Shown here piece by piece: positions 43,741-52,911 of a DNA stretch of 64,000 nt. The notes under the pieces are model-generated. The model did not search any database and had not been told where the DNA came from. It saw only the letters and a list, made by a program, of their open reading frames with translations. The stretch covers positions 1 through 64,000 of the forward strand of contig JAHHHS010000030.1 in the NCBI GenBank assembly GCA_019359215.1, given 5' to 3'. The position numbers were made by a program, and so were the translations under genes. The first letter of the stretch is position 1, and each line of letters opens with the position of its first letter. Source of the stretch: Nostoc indistinguendum CM1-VF10. Its GTDB lineage: Bacteria; Cyanobacteriota; Cyanobacteriia; Cyanobacteriales; Nostocaceae.

Positions 43741-44070
43741 ATGAAGTTTTTTGTGCCAGCAGCTAAAGATGATATCAAAGCAGAGCAGGTGTATAGTGCG
43801 ATCGCTCAGTCTGTCAAAGCACCAATAACCGAAAAGCGTATTTGGAAGTTACAGTGGCGCGATCGCGAAATTGATATGGAATGCGAGGTAGGTAAACCCT
43901 TACCATCCTCTTATCAAACCGGAAAAGAGCTAGTTATGGCAATCTTTGAGTGCGAAAACCTTTATAAAATTTGTACTCTTACCCGTGGAGGAGTAAAGGG
44001 AGAACCTATTTTAGTTGGCAAAAACTCTGTATCCTCAGCAACGTATTTTTCAGATAATCTACATAACTGA
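43741..44070 (+). CDS. Small hypothetical protein
   Basis: 109 residues, MKFFVPAAKDDIKAEQVYSA at the start. The remainder alternates strand-like stretches and charged turns, with CEVGKPLPSSYQTGKELVMA and a C-terminal CTLTRGGVKGEPILVG. I recognise the N-terminal pattern as occurring in cyanobacterial hypothetical proteins but know no function. Intact, with plausible codon use; it overlaps nothing. No obvious link to the toxin-antitoxin pair that follows. Confidence 0.65.
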   Translation: MKFFVPAAKDDIKAEQVYSAIAQSVKAPITEKRIWKLQWRDREIDMECEVGKPLPSSYQTGKELVMAIFECENLYKICTLTRGGVKGEPILVGKNSVSSATYFSDNLHN

Positions 44071-44134
44071 CTCTTTAATATGCGATCGCTCTGGTAACGT
44101 AGTAGATAAAATTGCCCACCAGATATCTCAAGGT

Positions 44135-44449
44135 ATGACTAACATTAAGATTTCCTTGCCTGAGTCGATGAAAGTGTTTGTCGAAGAACAAGTAGTTAAA
44201 GGCGGTTATAGTTCAGCCAGTGAGTATCTTCAAGAGCTAATCTTTCAAGATCAACAGTGCAAAGGTCAAGAAGGGAAACGCGCTCAGTTTATGGCGAAGC
44301 TTCAGACACAGGATCAACTCAACGATGAGGAGTTTGAAGTAATTGCAGATAACTTAGCTGACGAATTTGCGCTATGTGTTGGGTCAAATTTACCAGTGCT
44401 GTCAGATTATGCTGTGACTCGTGAGAGTATTTATGAGGATCATCCTTAG
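44135..44449 (+). CDS. Antitoxin of a type II system, ParD-like N-terminus
   Basis: 104 residues from ATG 44135 with AAGG just upstream. Residues 1-45 (NIKISLPESMKVFVEEQVVK, YSSASEYLQELIFQDQ) are a ribbon-helix-helix DNA-binding domain of the ParD type. The second half (DEEFEVIADNLADEFALCVG, PVLSDYAVTRESIYEDHP) does not look like a ParD tail. It resembles the toxin-binding part of antitoxins paired with PIN toxins. The stop lies two bases before the toxin start, so the genes are co-translated and probably autoregulated by the RHH domain. Confidence 0.8.
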   Translation: MTNIKISLPESMKVFVEEQVVKGGYSSASEYLQELIFQDQQCKGQEGKRAQFMAKLQTQDQLNDEEFEVIADNLADEFALCVGSNLPVLSDYAVTRESIYEDHP

Positions 44450-44451
44450 CA

Positions 44452-44898
44452 GTGGTATACCTCATAGACACTAACATTCTACTGCGTTTTGTTGATCGCA
44501 CTCATCCACTACACCCAATAATACGAACTGCGATTAGAAAACTGCGACGCGATGGACATACACTGCAAATCACCGTGCAAAACTGCATTGAGTTTTGGAA
44601 TGTTGCTACAAGACCAGCCACAAAAAACGGATTTGGCTTGGCACCAACAGATGCAGATCGCCTGCTACGACTGATTGAGCGCCTTTTTCCATTGTTGCCT
44701 GATATGCCTACTATTTACCCTGAGTGGCGTAAGCTTGTTGTCGCATTCAGTGTGTCAGGTGTCCAGGTGCATGATGCTCGTCTCGTTGCTAATATGAAGG
44801 CAAATAGTGTGACGCATATTTTAACATTCAATACTAAAGATTTCATTCGCTATGCGTCTGAAGGAATTGTAGCGGTTGATCCAACAACAACACTGTAA
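44452..44898 (+). CDS. PIN-domain toxin, VapC-type ribonuclease
   Basis: 148 residues starting at GTG 44452. The acidic PIN active site is visible: Asp in YLIDTNILLRF, Glu in QNCIEFWNV, Asp in VQVHDARLVANM and the terminal TFNTKDF Asp. PIN toxins cleave RNA, often tRNA, when freed from the antitoxin. It is tightly linked to the preceding antitoxin gene (two-base gap). No ParE-like gene is present even though the antitoxin has a ParD-type N-terminus. Confidence 0.88.
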   Translation: MVYLIDTNILLRFVDRTHPLHPIIRTAIRKLRRDGHTLQITVQNCIEFWNVATRPATKNGFGLAPTDADRLLRLIERLFPLLPDMPTIYPEWRKLVVAFSVSGVQVHDARLVANMKANSVTHILTFNTKDFIRYASEGIVAVDPTTTL

Positions 44899-45024
44899 TT
44901 GTTATTTTTCAAATTCTTTACACTTTGGCATATTGCATTATTCATATCCTTAAGCTTTGGGGCTACGACGCGCTACGCCTATGCATTGCTTGACGATACA
45001 GTGATCAAGCCTCAGTACTGAAAG

Positions 45025-45945
45025 CTAAGAACTGGGAAACTCTAACTCAGCGCTTCCTTTTCCTAACTGCGCTTTCTCAGGTGGTAGATGTCGCTCCAAC
45101 CAATCCTCCAAATCAGCCATTACCTCTTGATAGTTGAGGTCACTCTGAATTTCATGATAGGCTCCCGAATACTCGATTCTCAGCTTATCTTTGCAGTTTA
45201 CCCGTTGGTAAAATATGTCACTTCCCGCAGGTAAAGCAACTCGGTCTGCACCACCGTGGAGAATCAACAGTGGTAATTGCCAATCAGCTGCGTGAGCATT
45301 AATCCAATCAACTGTTGCAAAGAATTCTGTAGCCAGACGGGCAGTAGCAAGGGTATGCCGCAGTGTATCCTGAGCGATGGCGGCTACAACTTGCTGATCT
45401 CGTGAACCAGTGCTCATGTCAATACCTGTATTCAGGGTGAAACGTGGCCACACCCGTGAGAGCATTCTTCCTAAAAGCACGCGAACAGGTGAAACCCCAA
45501 CTTTCCCCAAGGTTGGTGCTAGAGCGATCGCACCTTGCAAAATTGATGCTTGTTGGGGATAGCGGAGAATATAATCTAAGACAATCATCCCGCCTAAACT
45601 ATGACCTAAAAGAAAAATTGGGCATCCAGGATTCTGAGTTTGAATTAACTGTAAAAAGGCTCTCAAATCTTCGCGAAACTCACTCCAAGCGTTGATATAG
45701 CCTCGCTGCCCTGGTGAGCGTCCATGACCACGCAAGTCTAAGGCATAGATGGCATATTGTTTGGGTATCAAATGCTGAATTACATTACTGTAGCGATCGC
45801 TGTGCGCTCCGAGTCCATGCACAATGGCTAATATTGCCCGTACTTTCCCTTCTGGATGCCAGCTTTGGTAATATAAGTCAAGTCCTCCAACTCCTTGGAA
45901 TGTGCCTTCTCTACGAGACACGACGCGATCGCTATGGTCAATCAT
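45025..45945 (-). CDS. Alpha/beta hydrolase, monoacylglycerol-lipase-like
   Basis: 306 residues. IVHGLGAHSDRY forms the oxyanion region, GHSLGGMIVLDY carries the nucleophile Ser, and LILHGGADRVALPAGS with YHEIQSDLNYQEV supply Asp and His. The RGHGRSPGQRG segment is typical of the monoacylglycerol lipase/lysophospholipase (Hydrolase_4) group. No signal peptide. It is antiparallel to the acyltransferase gene that follows, which also acts on lipids. Confidence 0.9.
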   Translation of the reverse strand: MIDHSDRVVSRREGTFQGVGGLDLYYQSWHPEGKVRAILAIVHGLGAHSDRYSNVIQHLIPKQYAIYALDLRGHGRSPGQRGYINAWSEFREDLRAFLQLIQTQNPGCPIFLLGHSLGGMIVLDYILRYPQQASILQGAIALAPTLGKVGVSPVRVLLGRMLSRVWPRFTLNTGIDMSTGSRDQQVVAAIAQDTLRHTLATARLATEFFATVDWINAHAADWQLPLLILHGGADRVALPAGSDIFYQRVNCKDKLRIEYSGAYHEIQSDLNYQEVMADLEDWLERHLPPEKAQLGKGSAELEFPSS

Positions 45946-46434
45946 AGGGCTAATTTTTTAGGTATTTTCCCAGCAAGCTACTAAGATGTCAACACTTATT
46001 GTAGTAAAAATAGCTTCTGGCTATGGGAATAATTACAGTCAATTGAGTTACCCCCATGTATTTAGAATATAGATAAAATAATTCCACAGCTTCTAACCCT
46101 GGGTTAGTTAATAATATGACCTCAAGAATTATGATTTATTTATGAATTCAAAGAGGCTTTTATCAAAATTTATTCTAGGGAATCTGTTCAGGAAGACCTA
46201 GCTGATGGAGTAACTTCCGAATTTGATACAGACTCAAAATCTAGCCATCAGCAGGAAGATAGTACACGATTACAAACATTAACTGCTGCAAGTATCAAGC
46301 GGGTAAAAGAAGATGTAGCTGCGGCTAGTGATCGCGCTGTTCGGCAAATTATCGAAGAAACTCTCAATCGTCTGGAAGCTATTAATCAGGGAGATTCCGA
46401 ACCTAGAGCCAACTCTGGGCTGCGTCGTTTTGTA

Positions 46435-47169
46435 ATGCGATCGCTTATTCATTCCTTTTTCAAGGTACGGGTTGAACACCTCGAAAGAATACCTCAGCAA
46501 CCTGCAATCTTGGCTATCAACCATCTCCACCATATCGATCCCTTACTCCTCCTAGCCGAACTCCCTACCCAACCCCACTATTACATCCTGGGCGATGCTC
46601 GTACTCTTTATAATAAGTGGTGGAAGCGCTTCATCCTGGGTTTTGCAGGGGGCGTGATTCCTTTGGAACGGGTGTGGAAAGAAGAAGTTGCTGTTATGGA
46701 AGCGGCTAAAGGAGGAAGGCAAGATTTAGTTGAGCTAGCCGCAGCAATTAAACAGACAGTACCCACAGGGGAAGATATACACACACTGCGACAAATAGAT
46801 CGGATTATTCTGGTAATTTTGGCTCGTGGGGATGGGATGATTCTCTTTCCCGAAGGACGACTAGGAACTGCTGAGGGTAAATTGCATCTTCCCTTGAAAC
46901 GCGGGACTGTGATTTATGCTTTGCGGGCTGGTGTACCGATTGTCCCAGTGGCACTAATTGGCACTCATGACCTATATTTGGGAAAAGAATTAACAATTCG
47001 GGTAGGTGAACCGTTACACTTTGCCCAAACAACCAGACCAAAACGCCAGGAAGTAGTCGTAGCTTTGGAAACTTTACAGGATGCGATGTTAGCTCTGTTG
47101 CCAACTAACTATCAAGAACCAACAGGAGCCAAACTGTTAAGTTCTTTCCTTAATCATATGTTGTGGTAA
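46435..47169 (+). CDS. 1-acyl-sn-glycerol-3-phosphate acyltransferase-like (PlsC family)
   Basis: 244 residues from the first ATG in frame (46435, MRSLIHSFF). NHLHHIDPLLLL is the catalytic HX4D variant, and FPEGRLGTAEGKLHLPLKRG the glycerophosphate-binding motif. The same frame stays open upstream to about 46135 and reads like real protein (TAASIKRVKEDVAAASDRAV, RQIIEETLNRLEAINQGDS). It has no ATG or GTG there, however; an ATG at 46142 lies in another frame. The true product is therefore probably longer, or the N-terminus is frameshifted. It acylates lysophosphatidate or a similar acceptor at the membrane. Confidence 0.85.
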   Translation: MRSLIHSFFKVRVEHLERIPQQPAILAINHLHHIDPLLLLAELPTQPHYYILGDARTLYNKWWKRFILGFAGGVIPLERVWKEEVAVMEAAKGGRQDLVELAAAIKQTVPTGEDIHTLRQIDRIILVILARGDGMILFPEGRLGTAEGKLHLPLKRGTVIYALRAGVPIVPVALIGTHDLYLGKELTIRVGEPLHFAQTTRPKRQEVVVALETLQDAMLALLPTNYQEPTGAKLLSSFLNHMLW

Positions 47170-47231
47170 ATCTCTAAACCTAAATCAAATTTGACGAGTT
47201 TTAATTACAAATTACGAATTACGAATTAATA

Positions 47232-48881
47232 TTATTTTCCCTGCCACATCTGCCGTAACGACTGAAAAATCTTTACAAATCTCTCTTCGAGCCAAAGCAT
47301 TACATAATCAACCCATTCCAAAAGTTGCTCTAAAGGGTGCTTTTCATAACCTGTTGAAGTTGCTTTGGTTTCTATCCAGTCTGGCTGCGCCTCAACTTGA
47401 CTACTGCGATCAAATTGCTGGTGCAAAATTTCCCCTTTACGAATCTCGCTTTTAGTTTGGGAAATGCGGGTTTCGGTTTGTTTTGCAGAGATGACTTTTT
47501 GAGATGTCTTTTGACTTGAGGTGAGATTACTAGTTGATTGTTTCTTTCGCACCAAGCCAGATCCGATTTTAGGCTGTTTTACAGTTAAATTATTTTGTGG
47601 AAAATATTTTACTGATAAACTTGACGTTAAAGCAGGATTTGTCTTTTGATAAAGTGTAATCGGCTTGTCAGTAACTGTTTCGGTATCACCAAATAAATCA
47701 TTCCACGTTAGCCAAGGATCAGCAGCTAAATCTTGCTTTTTTAACTGACGGCTTTTGGACAATGCCTTTCTAAGGCGTGATGGTAATATTTTACTTGACA
47801 AATGCTCATTACTATTTGTTGGCTCAAGTGTTTTTCTATTACCAACACCAAAAAAGTAATTAAGCGCCGCCTCAATCAAAGCCTGAAGATTCAGTGTATG
47901 AGTTTCCAAACCATCGGCAGTGGTTGCAATTTCCCCTTTAGCAGCTAATTGCTCTTTGCCATAAAGAAATATGTTTAACTGAGTTTGGGCAACTTGGACA
48001 ATCTCTTGGCTGCGTTCTTGCACAGGGAGTAAAGCATTTGATTCCAACTTAGCAACGGTTATATCTAGAAATGCTAATAATCCATCTGTATTAAGTAAAT
48101 ATTTTGGTATTCCCTCGGCTAACGCTGGAATTTTGGTTGTATTTCCATCAGTAAGTTTTGCTAATAATCGGTCAATTTGTGGTAATAGCTCCGTTTCTTT
48201 TTTCGCTATAATCAACCGCCAATGCTGCCAATAATTAGCAACTTCGTTAATAATCCGATCTTCTAATTCTGCTTGCTGCTGTGGTGTCAAAATATCTAAA
48301 ATTTCATTGTCAGCAGTAACAAGAACTAAACTACGATTTCTCAAATCTGTAGCAATTCCCCGCACTACTGCAAGATGTTGCTTGAGGGCATTGTCTAGCT
48401 GTAAAAGGTTGAGATTTCCAACTTTATTCTCTGTAATATTTGTGGATTGTGTAAGACTAGCGTTATTTGTAGAATTATTATTAACCAATTTCAGCCGAAA
48501 AACTTCCAAAAAAGCCAGGGGTTTGAAACGTTCAACTGTTTTTGCAGGAGTAGAAGCGGCTTCATCAGATGACAGATACTTGACTGCCTCTAGTATATGT
48601 TGAATGGGACTATCAACATTTGGAATTTCGGGCTGGAAATCGGTATCATTTGGTTGTAACTTTAGTCTAGTTTGTGGTTCTTTGGTCTGTAGCGTTTTCC
48701 CAGATGATTCAGATGCCTGAAACAGTAGATACACTGGGTAAAGTAGTACCTCCACACCCCACTTAGTAGCAACTTGCAAATGCCGGAAGGTGTGTTCCCA
48801 CTGTTGTGTCACCCGCCGAGATTGCTGGTGAACAAAGTTAAATAGTCTGCTTTGATAACGACCAGAGGAACCAGAAGACAT
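47232..48881 (-). CDS. Cyanobacterial hypothetical protein, 549 residues
   Basis: No recognised domain. The N-terminal 55 residues are basic and aromatic (SRLFNFVHQQSRRVTQQWEH) with one semi-hydrophobic segment (WGVEVLLYPVYLLFQ) that may touch a membrane. Residues 150-330 are helical. A Ser/Thr/Lys/Gln-rich region follows (about 400-490), and the end is an amphipathic helix pair with LLEWVDYVMLWLEERFVKIF. It shares a short divergent spacer with the mannosidase gene. Function unknown. Confidence 0.8.
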   Translation of the reverse strand: MSSGSSGRYQSRLFNFVHQQSRRVTQQWEHTFRHLQVATKWGVEVLLYPVYLLFQASESSGKTLQTKEPQTRLKLQPNDTDFQPEIPNVDSPIQHILEAVKYLSSDEAASTPAKTVERFKPLAFLEVFRLKLVNNNSTNNASLTQSTNITENKVGNLNLLQLDNALKQHLAVVRGIATDLRNRSLVLVTADNEILDILTPQQQAELEDRIINEVANYWQHWRLIIAKKETELLPQIDRLLAKLTDGNTTKIPALAEGIPKYLLNTDGLLAFLDITVAKLESNALLPVQERSQEIVQVAQTQLNIFLYGKEQLAAKGEIATTADGLETHTLNLQALIEAALNYFFGVGNRKTLEPTNSNEHLSSKILPSRLRKALSKSRQLKKQDLAADPWLTWNDLFGDTETVTDKPITLYQKTNPALTSSLSVKYFPQNNLTVKQPKIGSGLVRKKQSTSNLTSSQKTSQKVISAKQTETRISQTKSEIRKGEILHQQFDRSSQVEAQPDWIETKATSTGYEKHPLEQLLEWVDYVMLWLEERFVKIFQSLRQMWQGK

Positions 48882-48968
48882 AGTAGTAATTTTTTAGTCC
48901 AAGTCTTGTTAAGTTGTGAGACTCGCGCCAAACAATAAAAACGACCAACACCTCATCTTAGCGAATAT

Positions 48969-51900
48969 ATGACCCCGACTGTCTCTCAATCCCAGACCGA
49001 AATCATCTCACAAGCAATTGAGCAACTGCGCTCTTTTTGTCAAGTTAATCTTCAGTCTAGTTGGCTATACCAGGAATCTGACCTGCTAATTACTGATGTT
49101 GTAGCTGCTGATATGTCTAATGGGCAACCTGTCCAGTTGAATGCTAAAGAACATATAGCTTGGACAGGTGGGAAAAAAGCGCTATGGCTAGTGCAAAGAT
49201 TGGTGGTTCCCCAAGATTTACAGGGCTATCCCTTAACTGGGTTATCTTTGCGGCTGGCGCTGGTTTGGTGGGCAGATTCTGCTGAGATTTATGTGAATGG
49301 GGAGTTAGTGCTGGAGGGTGATTTATTTGATTGTTCGCCTAGAGTGCTTATCAGTCAGGGGGTAAAGCCAGGGGAAGAGTTTATTGTGGCTTTGCGGTTA
49401 GTGAGTCCGGGACATTGTGATGGTGCTTTAGTGCGATCGCTTTTAGTTTATGAGTCTACTGTTGATAATAATCCCGATCCGGGTTTTGTGGCTGATGAGT
49501 TAGCTGTGGCGCAACTTTATTTAGAAAAATTTGCACCGGACAAGTTAGATGTTTTGGCGGCGATGGTGGCAGAGGTTACGAACCGCAGAGGCGCAGAGGA
49601 CACGGAGGGGGAGGGAGAGTTAGTAAAGTCGTTTTTGTCTCTACGTCAAAACTTAATTCAATCCGACATCTTAGTCCCCCTTTTGAAGGGGGGTTGGGGG
49701 GATCTAAAATCTAAAATTTTCTTATTGGGTCATGCTCACTTAGATTTAGCATGGCTATGGCCTGTGAGTGAAACTTGGAATGCAGCGCAAAACACTTTTG
49801 AGTCGGTTTTGAAGTTGCAAGAAAATTTTCCTGAGTTAATTTTCTGTCATTCAACTCCTGCACTTTATGCTTGGATTGAAGAACATCGCCCGGATTTGTT
49901 TCAAGCGATTCAAGCACAGGTAGCTGCTGGACGTTGGGAAGTTGTCGGCGGGATGTGGGTGGAACCAGAACTCAATCTAATTGCTGGTGAATCAATAGTC
50001 CGTCAGCTATTGTATGGTCAGCGCTATATCCAGGAAAAATTTGGCACGCTTTCAACTGTGGTGTGGGTTCCAGATTCTTTTGGTTTCTGTGCAACTTTAC
50101 CGCAGTTTTTCGCTAATGCCGGAATTAAGTATTTTGTCACCCAGAAGTTGCGGTGGAATGATACTACTAAATTTGATTATGGGGCTTTTTGGTGGCGATC
50201 GCCTGACGGTAGCGAAGTCTTTAGTTTGATGTCTGCACCTATCGGTGAAAGCATTGACCCAGTTAAAATGGCATCCTACGCTCTTGAATGGCAATCCCAA
50301 ACTGGTTTACCAGAATCCCTGTGGCTTCCCGGTGTCGGCGACCACGGCGGCGGCCCCACCCGTGATATGTTAGAAACCGCCCAACGCTGGCAAAAGTCAC
50401 CTTTCTTCCCAGACTTAGAATTTACAACGGCTGAAAAGTATTTACAGCAAATCAGTAAAGAAGACAGGAGACAGGAGACAGGAGTCAGAATTCAGGAGTC
50501 AGAATTCAGGAGTCAGAATTCAGGAGTCAAGAGTTATTATTCTCCCTTTGCCTCCCCTGCTCCCCCTGCCTTCCCCATCTGGAATGATGAACTATACTTA
50601 GAATTCCATCGCGGTTGCTACACTACCCACGCAGACCAGAAACGCTGGAATCGTCGTTCTGAAAATTTATTGTATCAAGCTGAACTATTTGCTACCTTAG
50701 CAACTGTAAGCTGTGGTGTGATATATCCCAAGGCAGAAATTGAAGCAACTTGGAAACTGTTATTATTTCAACAGTTTCACGATATTTTACCCGGTTCTTC
50801 AATTACCCAAGTTTATACAGATGCGTTGCCCCAGTGGCAGCAAGTGGAACAAGTGGGAACGAAGATATTACAAGAATCACTTTTAGCGATCGCATCTCAC
50901 ATTATCCTATCAGAACCACCAAAACCCGATAGTTTGCCTATTTTCGTTTTTAATTCTCTCAATTGGCAGCGTTCTGAGGTAGTCTCTGTAGCCTTACCCA
51001 CACCAGAGGAATGGCAGATTTACGATACTTCTGGAAAGGAGGTTGTCTCTCAATTATCTGAACCATCAACCCTACTATTTCTCGCCACTGAAATTCCACC
51101 CGTAGGCTACCGCATATTTTGGCTTTCCCCCTCATCCCCCTTATCCTCTCCACTCCTGCCAGACTGGATTTTAGAAAATGAATTCTTGCGAGTTATCATT
51201 GACCCTGATACTGGAGATTTATCAAGTGTTTTTGATAAAACTTATCAGCGAGAAGTTTTGAGTGGCGCAGGGAACCAATTACAAGCTTTTAAAGATAGCG
51301 GTCAATATTGGGATGCTTGGAATATTGACCCCAATTATGCCCAACATCCTTTACCCTCAACAAATCTTCAATCTATTCAGTGGTTAGAACAAGGCCCGGT
51401 GCAAAGCCGTGTGCGCGTGGTGCGTCAGTTGGGGGAATCGGAATTTTGCCAAGACTATATTCTGCAAACTGGTTCACCTCTGCTAAAGATAGCTACTACT
51501 GTCAACTGGCAAGAAAATCATGTATTGGTGAAAGCTGCTTTTCCTCTGAATGTTGAAGCAGATTTTGCTACCTATGAAATTCCCTGTGGTGCGATTCGCC
51601 GCCCAACTCAGGCACAAACCCCCGTAGAGCAGGCAAAATGGGAAGTCCCTGCTTTGCGTTGGGCTGATTTGACAGGAGAAACACAGGAGGGTATTCACGG
51701 AGTTAGTTTGCTAAATGATTGTAAATACGGTTACGACAGCAAACCAAATCAACTTCGCCTGACACTGCTACGTAGTTCTAATTGGCCAGACTCAGAGGCT
51801 GATAGAGGTTTTCACCAATTCACATATACCTTGTATCCTCATGCTAATAGTTGGGAATCAGCCCATACAGTACGGCGTGGCTATGAATTGAATATACCGT

Positions 51901-52259
51901 TGCAAGTGATATTGAATCCTGGTAATCAAAACCCACAGAAAAATTCTTCCCTCTCCGCTAGCAAAGAGGGGCTGGGAGTGAGGTTCCTAGATTTATCAGC
52001 TGAAAATTTAATCTTAATCGCCTTGAAACCATCTGAAGATGACCCACAGCAGTTAATTCTGCGGTGTTATGAATGTCACGGAGAAACAGCCGAGTTATCT
52101 TTGCAAAGTGATTTAGAGTTGAATCTAGGAGATACAGTAGATTTATTAGAGCGTTGCTCTACTACCAAATTCTCATCTCAGCATCAAATCTTAACGATAC
52201 AGCCTTGGAAAATCGCCAGCTTCAAGGTAAGCCCAGCGATTAATCCCAGGCTGGAGTAA
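48969..52259 (+). CDS. Alpha-mannosidase, glycoside hydrolase family 38
   Basis: 1096 residues. LGHAHLDLAWLWPVSETWNA (from about 250) gives the zinc-binding His/Asp, WVPDSFGFCATLPQFF (about 366-381) the catalytic Asp nucleophile, and GDHGGGPTRDMLE (about 455) another active-site stretch. FHDILPGSSITQVYTDAL begins the linker to the C-terminal beta-sandwich domains (from about 720). It hydrolyses alpha-mannosides in an unknown context. Compared with the family, four stretches look like dispersed repeats read in frame: about 203-219, 236-248, 497-535 and 993-1008. The catalytic motifs are intact. Confidence 0.93.
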   Translation: MTPTVSQSQTEIISQAIEQLRSFCQVNLQSSWLYQESDLLITDVVAADMSNGQPVQLNAKEHIAWTGGKKALWLVQRLVVPQDLQGYPLTGLSLRLALVWWADSAEIYVNGELVLEGDLFDCSPRVLISQGVKPGEEFIVALRLVSPGHCDGALVRSLLVYESTVDNNPDPGFVADELAVAQLYLEKFAPDKLDVLAAMVAEVTNRRGAEDTEGEGELVKSFLSLRQNLIQSDILVPLLKGGWGDLKSKIFLLGHAHLDLAWLWPVSETWNAAQNTFESVLKLQENFPELIFCHSTPALYAWIEEHRPDLFQAIQAQVAAGRWEVVGGMWVEPELNLIAGESIVRQLLYGQRYIQEKFGTLSTVVWVPDSFGFCATLPQFFANAGIKYFVTQKLRWNDTTKFDYGAFWWRSPDGSEVFSLMSAPIGESIDPVKMASYALEWQSQTGLPESLWLPGVGDHGGGPTRDMLETAQRWQKSPFFPDLEFTTAEKYLQQISKEDRRQETGVRIQESEFRSQNSGVKSYYSPFASPAPPAFPIWNDELYLEFHRGCYTTHADQKRWNRRSENLLYQAELFATLATVSCGVIYPKAEIEATWKLLLFQQFHDILPGSSITQVYTDALPQWQQVEQVGTKILQESLLAIASHIILSEPPKPDSLPIFVFNSLNWQRSEVVSVALPTPEEWQIYDTSGKEVVSQLSEPSTLLFLATEIPPVGYRIFWLSPSSPLSSPLLPDWILENEFLRVIIDPDTGDLSSVFDKTYQREVLSGAGNQLQAFKDSGQYWDAWNIDPNYAQHPLPSTNLQSIQWLEQGPVQSRVRVVRQLGESEFCQDYILQTGSPLLKIATTVNWQENHVLVKAAFPLNVEADFATYEIPCGAIRRPTQAQTPVEQAKWEVPALRWADLTGETQEGIHGVSLLNDCKYGYDSKPNQLRLTLLRSSNWPDSEADRGFHQFTYTLYPHANSWESAHTVRRGYELNIPLQVILNPGNQNPQKNSSLSASKEGLGVRFLDLSAENLILIALKPSEDDPQQLILRCYECHGETAELSLQSDLELNLGDTVDLLERCSTTKFSSQHQILTIQPWKIASFKVSPAINPRLE
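50462..50533. repeat. Tandem repeat inside the GH38 coding sequence
   Basis: GACAGGA heptamers are followed by three units of AGGAGTCAGAATTC and a partial unit. It is the same repeat family seen in intergenic DNA at 19864 and 20034, here translated in frame as part of a low-complexity insert. Confidence 0.85.
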
Positions 52260-52335
52260 TCAACTAATGCTATGTCAGTGGTCAGTTGTGGTTTTCCACA
52301 GATCATTGACAAATGACTAATGACTAATGACTCTT

Positions 52336-52467
52336 TTAATCTTCATGATCATCAAACGGATCGTTCAATTCCTTGCTAGGAGGGCCAAAGGACGTATAAA
52401 TCGAAATTCCGGTGATGGCAACCACCACGGCAGCCATAGAAATGCTAAGAACTATTGCGGGTTCCAT
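52336..52467 (-). CDS. psbN: Photosystem II biogenesis protein PsbN
   Basis: 43 residues, MEPAIVLSISMAAVVVAITG then ISIYTSFGPPSKELNDPFDDHED. One membrane helix is followed by the invariant SFGPPSKEL...DPF tail. PsbN is needed for assembly of the PSII reaction centre but is not a PSII subunit. It lies on the strand opposite psbH, 85 bases away head to head, the arrangement conserved in cyanobacteria and plastids. Confidence 0.95.
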   Translation of the reverse strand: MEPAIVLSISMAAVVVAITGISIYTSFGPPSKELNDPFDDHED

Positions 52468-52552
52468 AATTGAGAGATAGATGATGAGTGCTATTCTTAT
52501 AGAATATTACAGAAGATTAAAAAAAGCTTTGGCAAGTAATATTAGGTGAACT

Positions 52553-52756
52553 ATGGCACAAAGGACTCGGTTGGGAGATATCCTGAAACCACTTAACTCT
52601 GAATATGGGAAAGTGGCTCCAGGTTGGGGTACTACCCCTGTGATGGCTGTTTTTATTTTGCTATTTTTTGTGTTTCTGCTGATTATTCTGCAACTTTACA
52701 ATAGAACACTGTTAGTTCAGGATGTAGTAGTCGATTGGCGGAGTTTAGGGCGCTAA
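52553..52756 (+). CDS. psbH: Photosystem II reaction centre protein H
   Basis: 67 residues: MAQRTRLGDILKPLNSEYGK, then a single thylakoid helix (PVMAVFILLFFVFLLIILQL) and a short lumenal end LLVQDVVVDWRSLGR. Small PSII subunit involved in stable plastoquinone binding at the acceptor side and in assembly. Divergent from psbN and closed by a strong terminator. Confidence 0.97.
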   Translation: MAQRTRLGDILKPLNSEYGKVAPGWGTTPVMAVFILLFFVFLLIILQLYNRTLLVQDVVVDWRSLGR

Positions 52757-52797
52757 CAGATACACAGCTATCAAGTTTGGATAACAAGTTATGTTAC

Positions 52798-52824
52798 ACC
52801 CGGTTCTTCCGGGTTTTTTTTTTT
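52798..52824 (+). terminator. Rho-independent terminator of psbH
   Basis: ACCCGG pairs with CCGGGT around a TTCTT loop, followed by eleven Ts (52814-52824). Confidence 0.9.
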
Positions 52825-52911
52825 GTCAAGGCTCAGTGCATACTAACCATTGAGTAGACTAAATAATATCTGAGTTTCTATAGTGGTTCTATAAGTTTAC
52901 AGGAGACAAAA

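Noticed and set aside
50462..50533. Possible CRISPR-like array
   Set aside because: Units of 7/14 bases are directly adjacent with no unique spacers and lie in a coding frame; they are simple tandem repeats.
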